A stretch of 5,510 nt of DNA, from the NCBI GenBank assembly GCA_003023165.1, contig PXSD01000078.1:1-5510 (forward strand). The letters run 5' to 3'. The notes under the pieces are model-generated. The model did not search any database, was not told where the DNA came from, and saw only the letters and a list, made by a program, of their open reading frames with translations. Positions 1 to 5,402 of the stretch are shown here, one piece after another. A program made the translations under genes and the position numbers. The stretch's first letter is position 1. Every line of letters starts with the position of its first letter. Origin of the DNA: Halobacteriales archaeon QS_9_67_15 (GTDB lineage: Archaea; Halobacteriota; Halobacteria; Halobacteriales; Haloarculaceae).

Positions 1-662
1 TCCGAGTGCTCGGGACCGACGTGACCGAACACGCCCGGAGCGTCCGCGAGCGGATCGGGCTCCTCCCGGAGGGATTCGACGGTGTGCCGAATCTGAGCGC
101 CCGCGAGCACGTCTCGGTCGCGGTCGAGACGAAAGGCGCCGACGACGACCCGGACGCGCTGCTCGAACGGGTCGGACTCGACCCCGACGACGCCCGGCGC
201 CCGGCGGACGACTACTCGACCGGGATGCACCGGCGGATGGCGCTGGCCGTCGCGCTCGTCGGTGAGCCGGACCTGATAGTGTTGGACGAACCCTCCGCGG
301 GACTCGACCCCAACGGCGTCAAACTGGTCCGCCGGATCGTCCGCGAGGAGGCCGACCGCGGCGCGACGGTGTTCTTCTCGTCGCACATCCTCGACGCGGT
401 CGCGTCGCTCCCCGGCATGTCGCTGTCGGACTCGACCCGCGCCCTGATCGGCGCGCTCTCGCCCGCCGGCGCGTACTTCAACACCCTCCCCGAACTCGTC
501 TGGGCCGGCGCACCGTCCCAGTACGAGGTGTTCGCGCAGTTCGAGGGGACGAGCGACGCTCTCGCCTACAAGCCGTGGTTCAACGTCCTCGTCATGGTGG
601 GGTGGGCGGTCTTCGCCCCTCTCGTCGGCTACGTCCGGTTCCGGTCGGCCGAGCTCGGCTGA
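1..662 (+). CDS. ABC transporter ATPase (5' truncated by window) fused in frame to an ABC-2 permease C-terminus
   Basis: The gene begins before the window. It is open in frame from position 3, and the GTG at position 6 is internal. Residues are counted from that GTG. Visible ATPase parts are a Q-loop region with the haloarchaeal-style GLLPEGF (18-24), the signature helix start YSTGMHRRMALA (70-81), Walker B with catalytic Glu LIVLDEP (90-96), D-loop SAGLD (97-101) and H-loop SSHIL with His127. Walker A must lie upstream, outside the window. After about residue 130 the expected ATPase tail is absent (strands after the H-loop, the regulatory region of roughly 100 residues). Instead the protein continues with SLPGMSLSDS, an extracytoplasmic-looking loop with AYFNTLPEL, and one hydrophobic segment (about 191-211) ending YVRFRSAELG. 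That ending is typical of haloarchaeal ABC-2/NosY-like permeases. I infer an in-frame deletion joining adjacent ATPase and permease genes, so transport is probably lost. Family assignment is firm; the fusion reading is inference from domain order. Confidence 0.8.
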   Translation, partial: RVLGTDVTEHARSVRERIGLLPEGFDGVPNLSAREHVSVAVETKGADDDPDALLERVGLDPDDARRPADDYSTGMHRRMALAVALVGEPDLIVLDEPSAGLDPNGVKLVRRIVREEADRGATVFFSSHILDAVASLPGMSLSDSTRALIGALSPAGAYFNTLPELVWAGAPSQYEVFAQFEGTSDALAYKPWFNVLVMVGWAVFAPLVGYVRFRSAELG

Positions 663-871
663 CCGCGTCGCCGCCGACCGGCGGTGGTCCCCGCCGACGC
701 TTCCGGAATCGACTTACCGGCCCTCCGACAACAACGCGGCAACACCCCGATTACACATGACCGAACGAGACCCCGACGTCCACGCGATTCGACCGAATAC
801 GAGGCAGTCGTCGCCTCTCGGCGGCAGTACAGCAGTCGGATGCGCGGCGGCCGCGCAGTGGAGCGGTGACG
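663..871. other. Spacer between the ABC chimera and the membrane-protein operon
   Basis: This 209-bp stretch must hold the end of the ABC transcript and the promoter of the following operon. A short perfect inverted repeat CCGCC-GACC-GGCGG lies at 671-684, and its right arm could instead pair with CCGCC at 691-695. Neither is followed by a T-run, so a terminator is not supported. No clear TATA-like element (TTTAWA type) sits about 25-30 nt before position 872. The nearest weak candidates are ACTTACC near 712-718 and GAATAC at 795-800. A 40-codon open frame at 757-879 is described separately. Confidence 0.4.
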
Positions 872-879
872 ATGAGTGA
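757..879 (+). CDS. Possible 40-aa leader peptide overlapping the next start (doubtful)
   Basis: ATG at 757 opens a 40-codon frame that begins MTERDPDVHAIRP and ends WSGDDE. Its TGA (877-879) overlaps the ATG (872) of the next gene by 8 nt, in the same arrangement (ATGAGTGA) seen in translationally coupled haloarchaeal genes. About 70% of third codon positions are G or C, lower than I would expect of a real gene in this DNA. The middle is rich in Ser, Thr, Ala and Gly without recognisable structure. The first 15 codons look more gene-like than the rest. It may be a leader peptide, a remnant of a gene, or chance. I do not recognise the product. Confidence 0.18.
   Translation: MTERDPDVHAIRPNTRQSSPLGGSTAVGCAAAAQWSGDDE
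860..863 (+). promoter_or_regulatory. Shine-Dalgarno GGAG deciding the start at 872
   Basis: GGAG at 860-863 lies 8 nt before the ATG at 872 and matches the anti-Shine-Dalgarno core of archaeal 16S rRNA. The in-frame GTG at 866 is only 2 nt from it, so the motif favours ATG 872 and an N-terminus of MSDATDEVD. That is a usual haloarchaeal start. Confidence 0.5.
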
Positions 880-1510
880 CGCGACCGACGAGGTCGACCC
901 GGAGGACCTCCAGCGTCAGCTCTCGGAGATCAAGGGCGCGATGGGACTGGCCGAGCAGTATCCGGGTCGGGCGCGCCTGTGGCTGGTCGCCGGCCTGTTG
1001 ATCGGGGTCGCCGCGCTGCTCGTGCAGGCGACGTTCTTCTTCTACGAGACGCTCGGCACGACGGCCTACACCGCAGTTTGGGGCGGCTTCTGCGTCGTCG
1101 CTGTCGCGACGCTGTGGTACGTGTCCGACCGACTCCCGGAGCGGGACCCGCCCGACGGGGCGCCCAGCTGGCGCATCCTCTACGGCTCGCTCGCCGTGTT
1201 TCTGTTCGGCGTCGCGGGCGTCGCCGGCGACGTGGCGAGGCAGGTCCCCGGGCTCGACCGCGCGCTTCTTTACTTCGGCCTCGTCATCGCGACGCCGGGG
1301 CTCGCGCTGCTGGTGACCGGGGCCGTCCTCACGAGCTACAGGGTCCGACGCCGGGACCGGCTGGTCTTCTACGTCGGCGGCGCGTGGGTACTGGTCTACG
1401 CCTCGTGGATCCCTCACGTCGAGGGCCTCCGGTACGTCGGCGTCGGTCTCTTCGGTATTCTCTTCGTGCTGTACGCGACAGCCGCCTACGTGTCCCTGAC
1501 GCGGGCCTGA
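872..1510 (+). CDS. Six-helix integral membrane protein, function unknown
   Basis: The product has 212 residues from ATG 872. A hydrophilic, acidic N-terminus of about 35 residues (EDLQRQLSEIKGAMGLAEQ, probably helical and cytoplasmic) is followed by six predicted membrane segments at about 36-58, 66-84, 101-121, 131-153, 164-182 and 187-208. The loops between segments 2 and 3 (SDRLPERDPPDG) and between 4 and 5 (SYRVRRRDR) are charged; the latter is strongly basic, so it should face the cytoplasm, putting both termini inside. No transporter, kinase or protease motif is visible, and I do not recognise a named family. It is the first gene of an apparent operon: the winged-helix regulator starts 3 nt after its stop. 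That pairing suggests either that the regulator controls this gene or that the membrane protein signals to the regulator. Both are inference. A GTG at 866 is a less likely start. The coding call is supported by G/C-rich third positions and the clean alternation of hydrophobic segments. Confidence 0.85.
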   Translation: MSDATDEVDPEDLQRQLSEIKGAMGLAEQYPGRARLWLVAGLLIGVAALLVQATFFFYETLGTTAYTAVWGGFCVVAVATLWYVSDRLPERDPPDGAPSWRILYGSLAVFLFGVAGVAGDVARQVPGLDRALLYFGLVIATPGLALLVTGAVLTSYRVRRRDRLVFYVGGAWVLVYASWIPHVEGLRYVGVGLFGILFVLYATAAYVSLTRA

Positions 1511-1513
1511 CCC

Positions 1514-1801
1514 ATGGACTTCGACAAACTCGTCCACCAGCCGACTCGGTTGCAGATATTCGCCTACCTCTACCGGCACGGCGAGACGAGCTTCCCCGAC
1601 CTCACGGAGGAACTGGACGTCACCGAGGGGAACCTCGCCAGCCACATCCAGCGGATGGAGGACGCCGACTGCGTCGCCGTCGAGAAGCAGTTCGTCGACC
1701 GGAAACCCCAGACGACCTACGAACTCACCGACCTCGGCCGCGAGAAGTTCGAGGAACACATCGGCACGCTGGAGAGCTTGATCGACGGATTAGGCGAGTA
1801 G
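1514..1801 (+). CDS. Small winged-helix transcriptional regulator (HTH_34/ArsR-MarR-like)
   Basis: The product is a 95-residue protein made of little more than one winged helix-turn-helix domain. LVHQPTRLQIFAYLYRHG (6-23) is the typical first helix. FPDLTEELDVTEGNLASHIQRMEDADCV (27-54) gives the helix-turn-helix with recognition helix about 37-50, and VAVEKQFVDRKPQTTYELTDLGREKFEEHI (54-83) gives the wing and final helix. The pattern of T-E-G-N-L-S/A-S-H-I/L, then E-K-x-F-V-x-R-x-P-x-T-x-Y, matches the HTH_34 winged-helix family, common in archaea and bacteria. Such proteins bind DNA as dimers. No sensor domain, metal-binding Cys/His cluster or ligand pocket is visible; the single Cys53 lies in the loop before the wing. 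It begins 3 nt after the stop of the six-helix membrane protein and must be co-transcribed with it. There is no Shine-Dalgarno just upstream, so it probably depends on translation of the first gene. Target genes are unknown; autoregulation of its own operon is the simplest guess. Confidence 0.88.
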   Translation: MDFDKLVHQPTRLQIFAYLYRHGETSFPDLTEELDVTEGNLASHIQRMEDADCVAVEKQFVDRKPQTTYELTDLGREKFEEHIGTLESLIDGLGE

Positions 1802-1909
1802 GTCTCCGCGAGCGACCCGGCAGACGAGGGTCGACACGACGCACTGCGACGAACTCGTCGATGCCGTGGATGAACTCGCGGACTGATTCTCAGCCGACAG
1901 CGCGACCGC
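1802..1909. other. Convergent intergenic gap
   Basis: This 108-bp stretch lies between the stop of the winged-helix gene (+) and the stop of the four-helix membrane protein (-), so transcripts from both sides must end here. It contains an inverted repeat CGACGA-AC-TCGTCG at 1847-1860 (workable as a 5-bp stem with a 4-nt loop). No T-run is present on either strand, so no terminator can be assigned. A frame open across 1803-1886 on the + strand ends CDELVDAVDELAD-stop. It resembles the tail of a haloarchaeal protein but has no start codon. Confidence 0.35.
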
Positions 1910-2278
1910 TCACTCGTCGTCCGACGGGGCGTCCGGTACCAGCCCGCGGGCGGTCGCACCGAGCGGTCCCGCGACGAGCGGGACGGCGACGCTCACAGCC
2001 AGCAAGGGTCCCATCGCGAGGTACTGGTCCAGGGTCCCCGAGAGCACGAACCGGACCGCGAAGACGGCGAGGACGACGACGCTGAACCCGAACCCGGCGG
2101 CGACCGCCCGACGGAGCGACGGCCAGCAGAGGCCGACCAGTGCGCCGCCGGCGAGGAGGCCGACCCAGTGGACCGTCGCGAGCCCGACACCCACCGCCGT
2201 CGCGACGACGGTCAGCGCCCATCGCGAACTCGGTGTCGTCTGTGCGTCGACAACCCGGCTCCACGTCGAATCACTCAC
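1910..2278 (-). CDS. Small four-helix membrane protein, translationally coupled to the acylase
   Basis: The product has 122 residues from a GTG at 2278, beginning MSDSTW. Four hydrophobic segments are predicted at about 20-36, 38-53, 58-79 and 86-110, with a basic WPSLRR loop after segment 2 and an acidic tail ending APSDDE. No enzymatic or transport motif is visible and I do not recognise a named family. The start codon overlaps the stop of the penicillin acylase gene by 8 nt (GTGAGTGA). A GGGGAG Shine-Dalgarno-like motif lies inside the end of the acylase gene, 6 nt before the GTG. This supports the GTG start and points to translational coupling, so the protein is made together with the acylase. 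Whether it helps export, anchor or protect the cell from the acylase is unknown. Another reading frame in this region (1890-2264) gives an Arg/Pro-rich, non-haloarchaeal-looking protein and was rejected. Confidence 0.78.
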   Translation of the reverse strand: MSDSTWSRVVDAQTTPSSRWALTVVATAVGVGLATVHWVGLLAGGALVGLCWPSLRRAVAAGFGFSVVVLAVFAVRFVLSGTLDQYLAMGPLLAVSVAVPLVAGPLGATARGLVPDAPSDDE

Positions 2279-4733
2279 TGCTCACTCCCCCAGTGTCCGC
2301 GGAGTCCGACGGCTCGAATCGGACCGCCGGCTCGCCGCTGGTCGTCGGACGGAGCGGTCGGTACTCCGCGTCGGCCCACGCCCGGAGCTGGTCGCTGTAG
2401 TGGTCTGAGAAGTACTCGCCGTCGTTGCCGCCGGGCAGGATCCCGACCGACGGCTCGCCGTCGAACCGTGCGAGCAACCGGAAACTGCTCCCGACCGCCG
2501 ACTCCTTGCGGAAGTTCCGGACGGTGTGGGGCGAACCGTCCGTCGGCAGTCGGGGGTAGTTCAGGAACGCCAGTCCGAAGGGGTGGTCGAACGCAGTCCG
2601 GTTGTAGTCGCCGTACGTTTCGTAGCCCTCCTCGTCGATCCCGCTCGCCGTGGCTCCCATCGCCGCGGCGACGACCGCCGGTCGATCCCGTTCGGCCACG
2701 CCGTCGACCGGTGGGTCCGTGAACCACGGACTGTCCGGGCCGAGCCCCAATAATACCCAGTCGTTCGGGTAGTAGCTGTCGTCCAGGCCGACTGCGTCGA
2801 ACACCGGGTCGAAGACGGCGCGTCGGTAGTGGGCGACGAACCGCGCGAACACCAGCGCCGCCCGCGAGTCGCGGTCCATCCGGTAGTCCCAGCCGTCGAG
2901 TCGGTCGGCCACCCTCCGAGCGCGGTCGCCCATCGCGTCGCGGGCGTCCAGGATCACGGGGACGAACGACCGCGCTCGTTCGTCGAGCACGTCTCGCTGG
3001 ACGCGTCGCAGGAACTCGAAGTCGAACGGCTCGTCTGCAGCCGCCCGCTCGTCGAGCAGGTCGTCGATGCGTCGCGCCCGAAACGGCGCGGAGTAGGCCT
3101 CGCTGAGGTAGTACTCCGGGTCGTCGACGACCCGCTGGTTCGCCGTCCCCACGTACGACGGGTCGCGAACCCCCGGTTTCTCGTCGAAGGGAATCCACCC
3201 CGTTTCTCTGTCGGGCTCGCCGTACGGTTCGTAGCCGGGCCACTCGCCCTCGCGGGCGGACCCGTCGAAGACTCGGTCGCCCCGGACCGACTCGCCATCG
3301 CCCTCACGGACGGGGATCAGGCCAGTCATCGTGTAGGCCGTGTTCCCGTCCCGGTCGGCGTAAACGACGTTCTGCGTCGGCGTATCGAACTTCCGGAGCG
3401 TCTCGAGGGCGTCCTCGCGGCCATCGCTCCGGTCGAGTTCGTGGACGGCGACCGCGGTTCGTGAGGCCTGCAGTCCGGTCCACGCGACGCCGACGCGTTG
3501 CCCCTCGCGTTCGAGGACCGGCCCGTGGACCGTCTTCCGGACCGTCACCGTCCGGTCGTCGCCGTCCGACACCTCGATGAACTGTTCCTCGGTGTCGAAC
3601 GAACGCCACTCGTCGCCGTACTTGTACTCGTCGTCGCGCGTCTCGTACGTGTAGACGTCGAGGACGTCCGCGCCGACGTTCGTGAAGCCCCACGCGCCGG
3701 CGCTGTTCTCGCCGATGACGACGAACGGAACGCCGGGGAACGTCACGCCGGCCACGCGCGTGCCCGGGTGGCGCTGGTGCATCTGGTACCAGACCGGTGG
3801 GGCCATCAGCGTCAGGTGCGGGTCGTTCGCGAGGAGCGGCCGTCCGCTATCGGTGTGTTCGCCCGAGACGAGCCAGCTGTTCGAGCCGACGCCCGGGTCC
3901 GTCTCGAAGTCGTCGAGCCACGACCCGAGCGGTGCGAGGTCGCTGCTGCCGGTGTCGCTGCCGACCGGCCCGCCGCCGGTCGAGTCGTCGCTACTCGCGA
4001 GCGCCGGCGCGTCTGCGGAATCGTTCCCCCCGGACTCGCGCTGTCCGCCTCCCCGGAGGATCGGCACGTCGTGGTCCATCCGGTCGGGAAACAGGGTCGC
4101 GGCGGCGGACTCCCCGAGCGTCTCGGCAGCCACTGTCCGGCGGAGCGTCCGGAAACTCCCGGTCAGCCCCCAGCTGATCTGTTTTTCCACGAGCATCGAG
4201 TCGACGGGCGTCCACGCCGTGGGCTCGTAGTCGAGCAGTCGGAATTCGAGCGGGAGCGCCTCGCTGGTCCGGTGGGCCTCGACGCCGGCGGCGTACGCTC
4301 GCATCGCGTCACCGGTCGGCGTGTCCCGCACCGCTCGCCAGCTCGCCTCGGCCGCCCCGAGGAAGTCCATCTGCCTGTGGAAGCGGTCGGACTCGACGGT
4401 GCGCTCGCCGACGGCCGCCGAGAGCGTTCCCCGCATCCGCCGCCGGATCAGGTCCATCTCGAACAGCCGGTCGGCCGCGTGAACGTACCCGACGGCGAAG
4501 TAGAGCGACTGCTCGTTCGCGCCCGCTACCGTCGGGATACCTGCGTCGTCGTAGCGAACTGTCGCCCGGCCGTACGGGGTCGCGACGCGGTCGGGCGTGT
4601 CGGCGGTCGCGCCACCCCACACTTCGCCGGACAGGGGTGCGAACCGGTCGAGGTAGCTCCGGGCGTCCGTCAGTGTCGCACCACCGATGGTCCCACCGAG
4701 GAGGGTAGCGATCACGGACCGTCTAGATGGCAT
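2271..4733 (-). CDS. Tat-exported penicillin acylase family protein (Ntn hydrolase)
   Basis: The product has 820 residues, a full-length Ntn-hydrolase precursor of the penicillin acylase family, which cleaves amide bonds of acylated small molecules outside the cytoplasm. The N-terminus MPSRRSVIATLLGG carries a twin-arginine motif (Arg4-Arg5) and a hydrophobic stretch, so export is by Tat. Family landmarks are the alpha-chain helix GYVHAADRLFEMDLIRR (82-98) with RGTLSAAVG (101-109), and the beta-chain start at Gly283-Ser284-Asn285. Ser284 is the expected self-cleavage site and N-terminal nucleophile. Counting Ser284 as B1, His306 (NDPHL) is B23 and Val353 (TNVGAD) is B70. Asn532 (VGTANQR) probably supplies the oxyanion-hole Asn, and Arg552/Arg554 follow as in the family. 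The C-terminus GGNDGEYFSDHYSDQLRAW fits the family's usual ending. A Gly/Ser/Asp-rich spacer (about 227-283) precedes the nucleophile and is probably removed. His at B23 resembles cephalosporin and acyl-homoserine-lactone acylases; penicillin G acylase has Gln there. The substrate is not known. The preceding gene is a lipoprotein and the following gene overlaps by 8 nt. Confidence 0.93.
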   Translation of the reverse strand: MPSRRSVIATLLGGTIGGATLTDARSYLDRFAPLSGEVWGGATADTPDRVATPYGRATVRYDDAGIPTVAGANEQSLYFAVGYVHAADRLFEMDLIRRRMRGTLSAAVGERTVESDRFHRQMDFLGAAEASWRAVRDTPTGDAMRAYAAGVEAHRTSEALPLEFRLLDYEPTAWTPVDSMLVEKQISWGLTGSFRTLRRTVAAETLGESAAATLFPDRMDHDVPILRGGGQRESGGNDSADAPALASSDDSTGGGPVGSDTGSSDLAPLGSWLDDFETDPGVGSNSWLVSGEHTDSGRPLLANDPHLTLMAPPVWYQMHQRHPGTRVAGVTFPGVPFVVIGENSAGAWGFTNVGADVLDVYTYETRDDEYKYGDEWRSFDTEEQFIEVSDGDDRTVTVRKTVHGPVLEREGQRVGVAWTGLQASRTAVAVHELDRSDGREDALETLRKFDTPTQNVVYADRDGNTAYTMTGLIPVREGDGESVRGDRVFDGSAREGEWPGYEPYGEPDRETGWIPFDEKPGVRDPSYVGTANQRVVDDPEYYLSEAYSAPFRARRIDDLLDERAAADEPFDFEFLRRVQRDVLDERARSFVPVILDARDAMGDRARRVADRLDGWDYRMDRDSRAALVFARFVAHYRRAVFDPVFDAVGLDDSYYPNDWVLLGLGPDSPWFTDPPVDGVAERDRPAVVAAAMGATASGIDEEGYETYGDYNRTAFDHPFGLAFLNYPRLPTDGSPHTVRNFRKESAVGSSFRLLARFDGEPSVGILPGGNDGEYFSDHYSDQLRAWADAEYRPLRPTTSGEPAVRFEPSDSADTGGVSSE
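2279..2291 (-). promoter_or_regulatory. Shine-Dalgarno inside the acylase 3' end for the coupled membrane protein
   Basis: On the minus strand the acylase gene ends with a purine-rich GGGGGAG followed by a 6-nt spacer and the GTG start at 2278. The motif complements the CCTCC of the 16S rRNA tail. It is the best ribosome-binding site in the minus-strand cluster and decides the GTG start of the downstream gene. Confidence 0.5.
3882..3887 (-). other. Predicted autoproteolysis site Gly283|Ser284 of the acylase
   Basis: These six bases encode Gly283 and Ser284 within GVGSNSWLVSG. In the penicillin acylase family the chain is cut by its own Ser immediately before the Ser-Asn pair, and that Ser becomes the N-terminal nucleophile of the beta chain. 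The His at B23 and Val at B70 fall at the expected distances, which supports this placement over other Ser residues in the nearby linker. Confidence 0.75.
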
Positions 4734-4780
4734 TCCCCCGAACTGGGTGTCGTGCGGACTTAAGCGTGGTCCAGAGTCGG
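4734..4780 (-). promoter_or_regulatory. Candidate leaderless promoter of the acylase gene
   Basis: The 47-bp gap between the lipoprotein stop and the acylase ATG contains CTTAAG at 4759-4764, the most A/T-rich hexamer around, with 25 nt between it and the ATG at 4733. In haloarchaea a TATA-like box lies about 25-30 nt before the transcription start, so transcription would begin at or next to the ATG and give a leaderless mRNA. No properly spaced Shine-Dalgarno is present: the GGGGGA run abuts the ATG directly. CTTAAG is not a perfect TTTAWA box, and co-transcription with the lipoprotein is also possible. Confidence 0.4.
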
Positions 4781-5245
4781 TCAGTGTACGACCGCTTCGA
4801 CATCGACCTCGCCGTCCGGTCCCACCGTCAGTGTCACGCGTTTGTATCCCGGGACGTCCTCGTCGTAGGCCGCTTCACCGGCGACGAACAGACGCATTCG
4901 ACAGGACTCAGCGTCCCGCTCTCGCTCGACGAGGAGCGATTCGCCGGACTCGACGGTGAACGCCTCGCCGCGGCAGTCGGCTTCGAGCGTCACGTCGCCC
5001 GAGAACTCCCAGTTTACTTCCACAACGACGATCTGCGAACCCTCGCACATGTCCGGCCACTGGCAGTCGTCGGTCGCGGTCGGAGCGGGCGATGAGGTCT
5101 GCGCTGACGCGGTTGTCGGAATCTCGGATTTCGTCGAAGAAGTGCCCTCGGCCCCGCCGGCAGCCGGTGGTGTCTCCGGGTCGCGAGTCGCACAGCCAGA
5201 AAACGAAGTTGAGAGGGCGGTAGCGGCGAGGAACTGGCGATTCAT
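4781..5245 (-). CDS. Small secreted lipoprotein with a Cys-containing beta domain, function unknown
   Basis: The product has 154 residues. The N-terminus MNRQFLAATALSTSFSGC is a short signal peptide with a lipobox-like FSGC, so Cys18 is the probable lipidation site and the protein would sit on the outer face of the membrane. A Thr/Ser/Pro/Ala-rich linker (about 19-58) follows, as in many haloarchaeal surface lipoproteins. The C-terminal domain (about 60-154) alternates short hydrophobic strands (QIVVVEVNWEF, VTLEAD, SLLVERE, CRMRLFVAG, YKRVTLTVG) and is predicted all-beta. It holds four cysteines, Cys61, Cys67, Cys91 and Cys115, which could form two disulfides outside the cell; this is inference. 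I do not recognise the domain. The gene lies 47 nt upstream of the acylase in the same orientation, so both products would meet at the cell surface, but no functional link is shown. The ATG at 5245 is chosen because it gives the complete signal sequence. No clear TATA box or Shine-Dalgarno is visible upstream. Confidence 0.75.
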   Translation of the reverse strand: MNRQFLAATALSTSFSGCATRDPETPPAAGGAEGTSSTKSEIPTTASAQTSSPAPTATDDCQWPDMCEGSQIVVVEVNWEFSGDVTLEADCRGEAFTVESGESLLVERERDAESCRMRLFVAGEAAYDEDVPGYKRVTLTVGPDGEVDVEAVVH

Positions 5246-5362
5246 GCAGGCAGATCAGACGCGTTCGCGGAGTGTCTTGTGTGGAGACTGTCGCGTGGGT
5301 CTGTCGCGCCAGCACGAACACGAACGGACGCGCATCCGCGCGAACGGAATGAGCGCGATTCA
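5246..5362. other. Upstream region of the lipoprotein gene with short direct repeats and a hairpin
   Basis: No gene is supported here. CTGTCGCG occurs at 5288-5295 and again at 5301-5308, 13 nt apart start to start. CGAACGGA occurs at 5321-5328 and 5341-5348, 20 nt apart. The second copy lies in the loop of an inverted repeat with arms CGCGC (5337-5341) and GCGCG (5353-5357). Hairpins with GAACGGAATGAG-like loops are frequent in haloarchaeal intergenic DNA. The first repeat pair is 43-63 nt upstream of the lipoprotein start and could be an operator, but nothing proves it. Confidence 0.3.
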
Positions 5363-5402
5363 CCGCCAGAGCGGGGCGAAGCCCCGCGACGGCGGGCTTT
5401 TT
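5363..5402 (+). terminator. Two-tier hairpin followed by a T-run (intrinsic-like terminator)
   Basis: A perfect 7-bp stem GCGGGGC (5371-5377) and GCCCCGC (5381-5387) closes a GAA loop. It is enclosed by a second stem, CCGCC (5363-5367) with GGCGG (5391-5395), separated by 3-nt internal bulges. A run of five T (5398-5402) follows two bases later. This is the strongest RNA structure in the window and has the form of a terminator for a + strand transcript. No + strand gene that would need it is visible between here and the winged-helix gene. It may therefore end a small RNA, end an antisense transcript, or be a leftover of a rearrangement. Confidence 0.5.

Noticed and set aside
629..1759. 376-codon minus-strand open frame antisense to the membrane-protein operon
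   Set aside because: The product is an Arg/Gly/Glu-rich, low-complexity sequence without domains. It is opposite two well-supported genes and is explained by high G+C, which suppresses stop codons.
979..2085. 368-codon + strand open frame across two genes and the convergent gap
   Set aside because: It is very Arg-rich, has no recognisable domain and runs in another frame through the six-helix protein and the regulator.
3882..4055. Gly/Ser-rich acylase segment as a sign of a frameshift
   Set aside because: Both flanks are in the same frame and match the family, and a variable spacer is expected just before the nucleophile Ser.
3498..4763. 421-codon + strand frame antisense to the acylase
   Set aside because: It is opposite a full-length enzyme with intact catalytic residues; its composition is Arg/Val-rich with no motif.
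4908..5363. Minus-strand frame overlapping the lipoprotein, open on to the window edge
   Set aside because: It becomes Arg-rich and domainless where it overlaps the lipoprotein, which has a signal peptide and lipobox in its own frame. Upstream it crosses the hairpin region.
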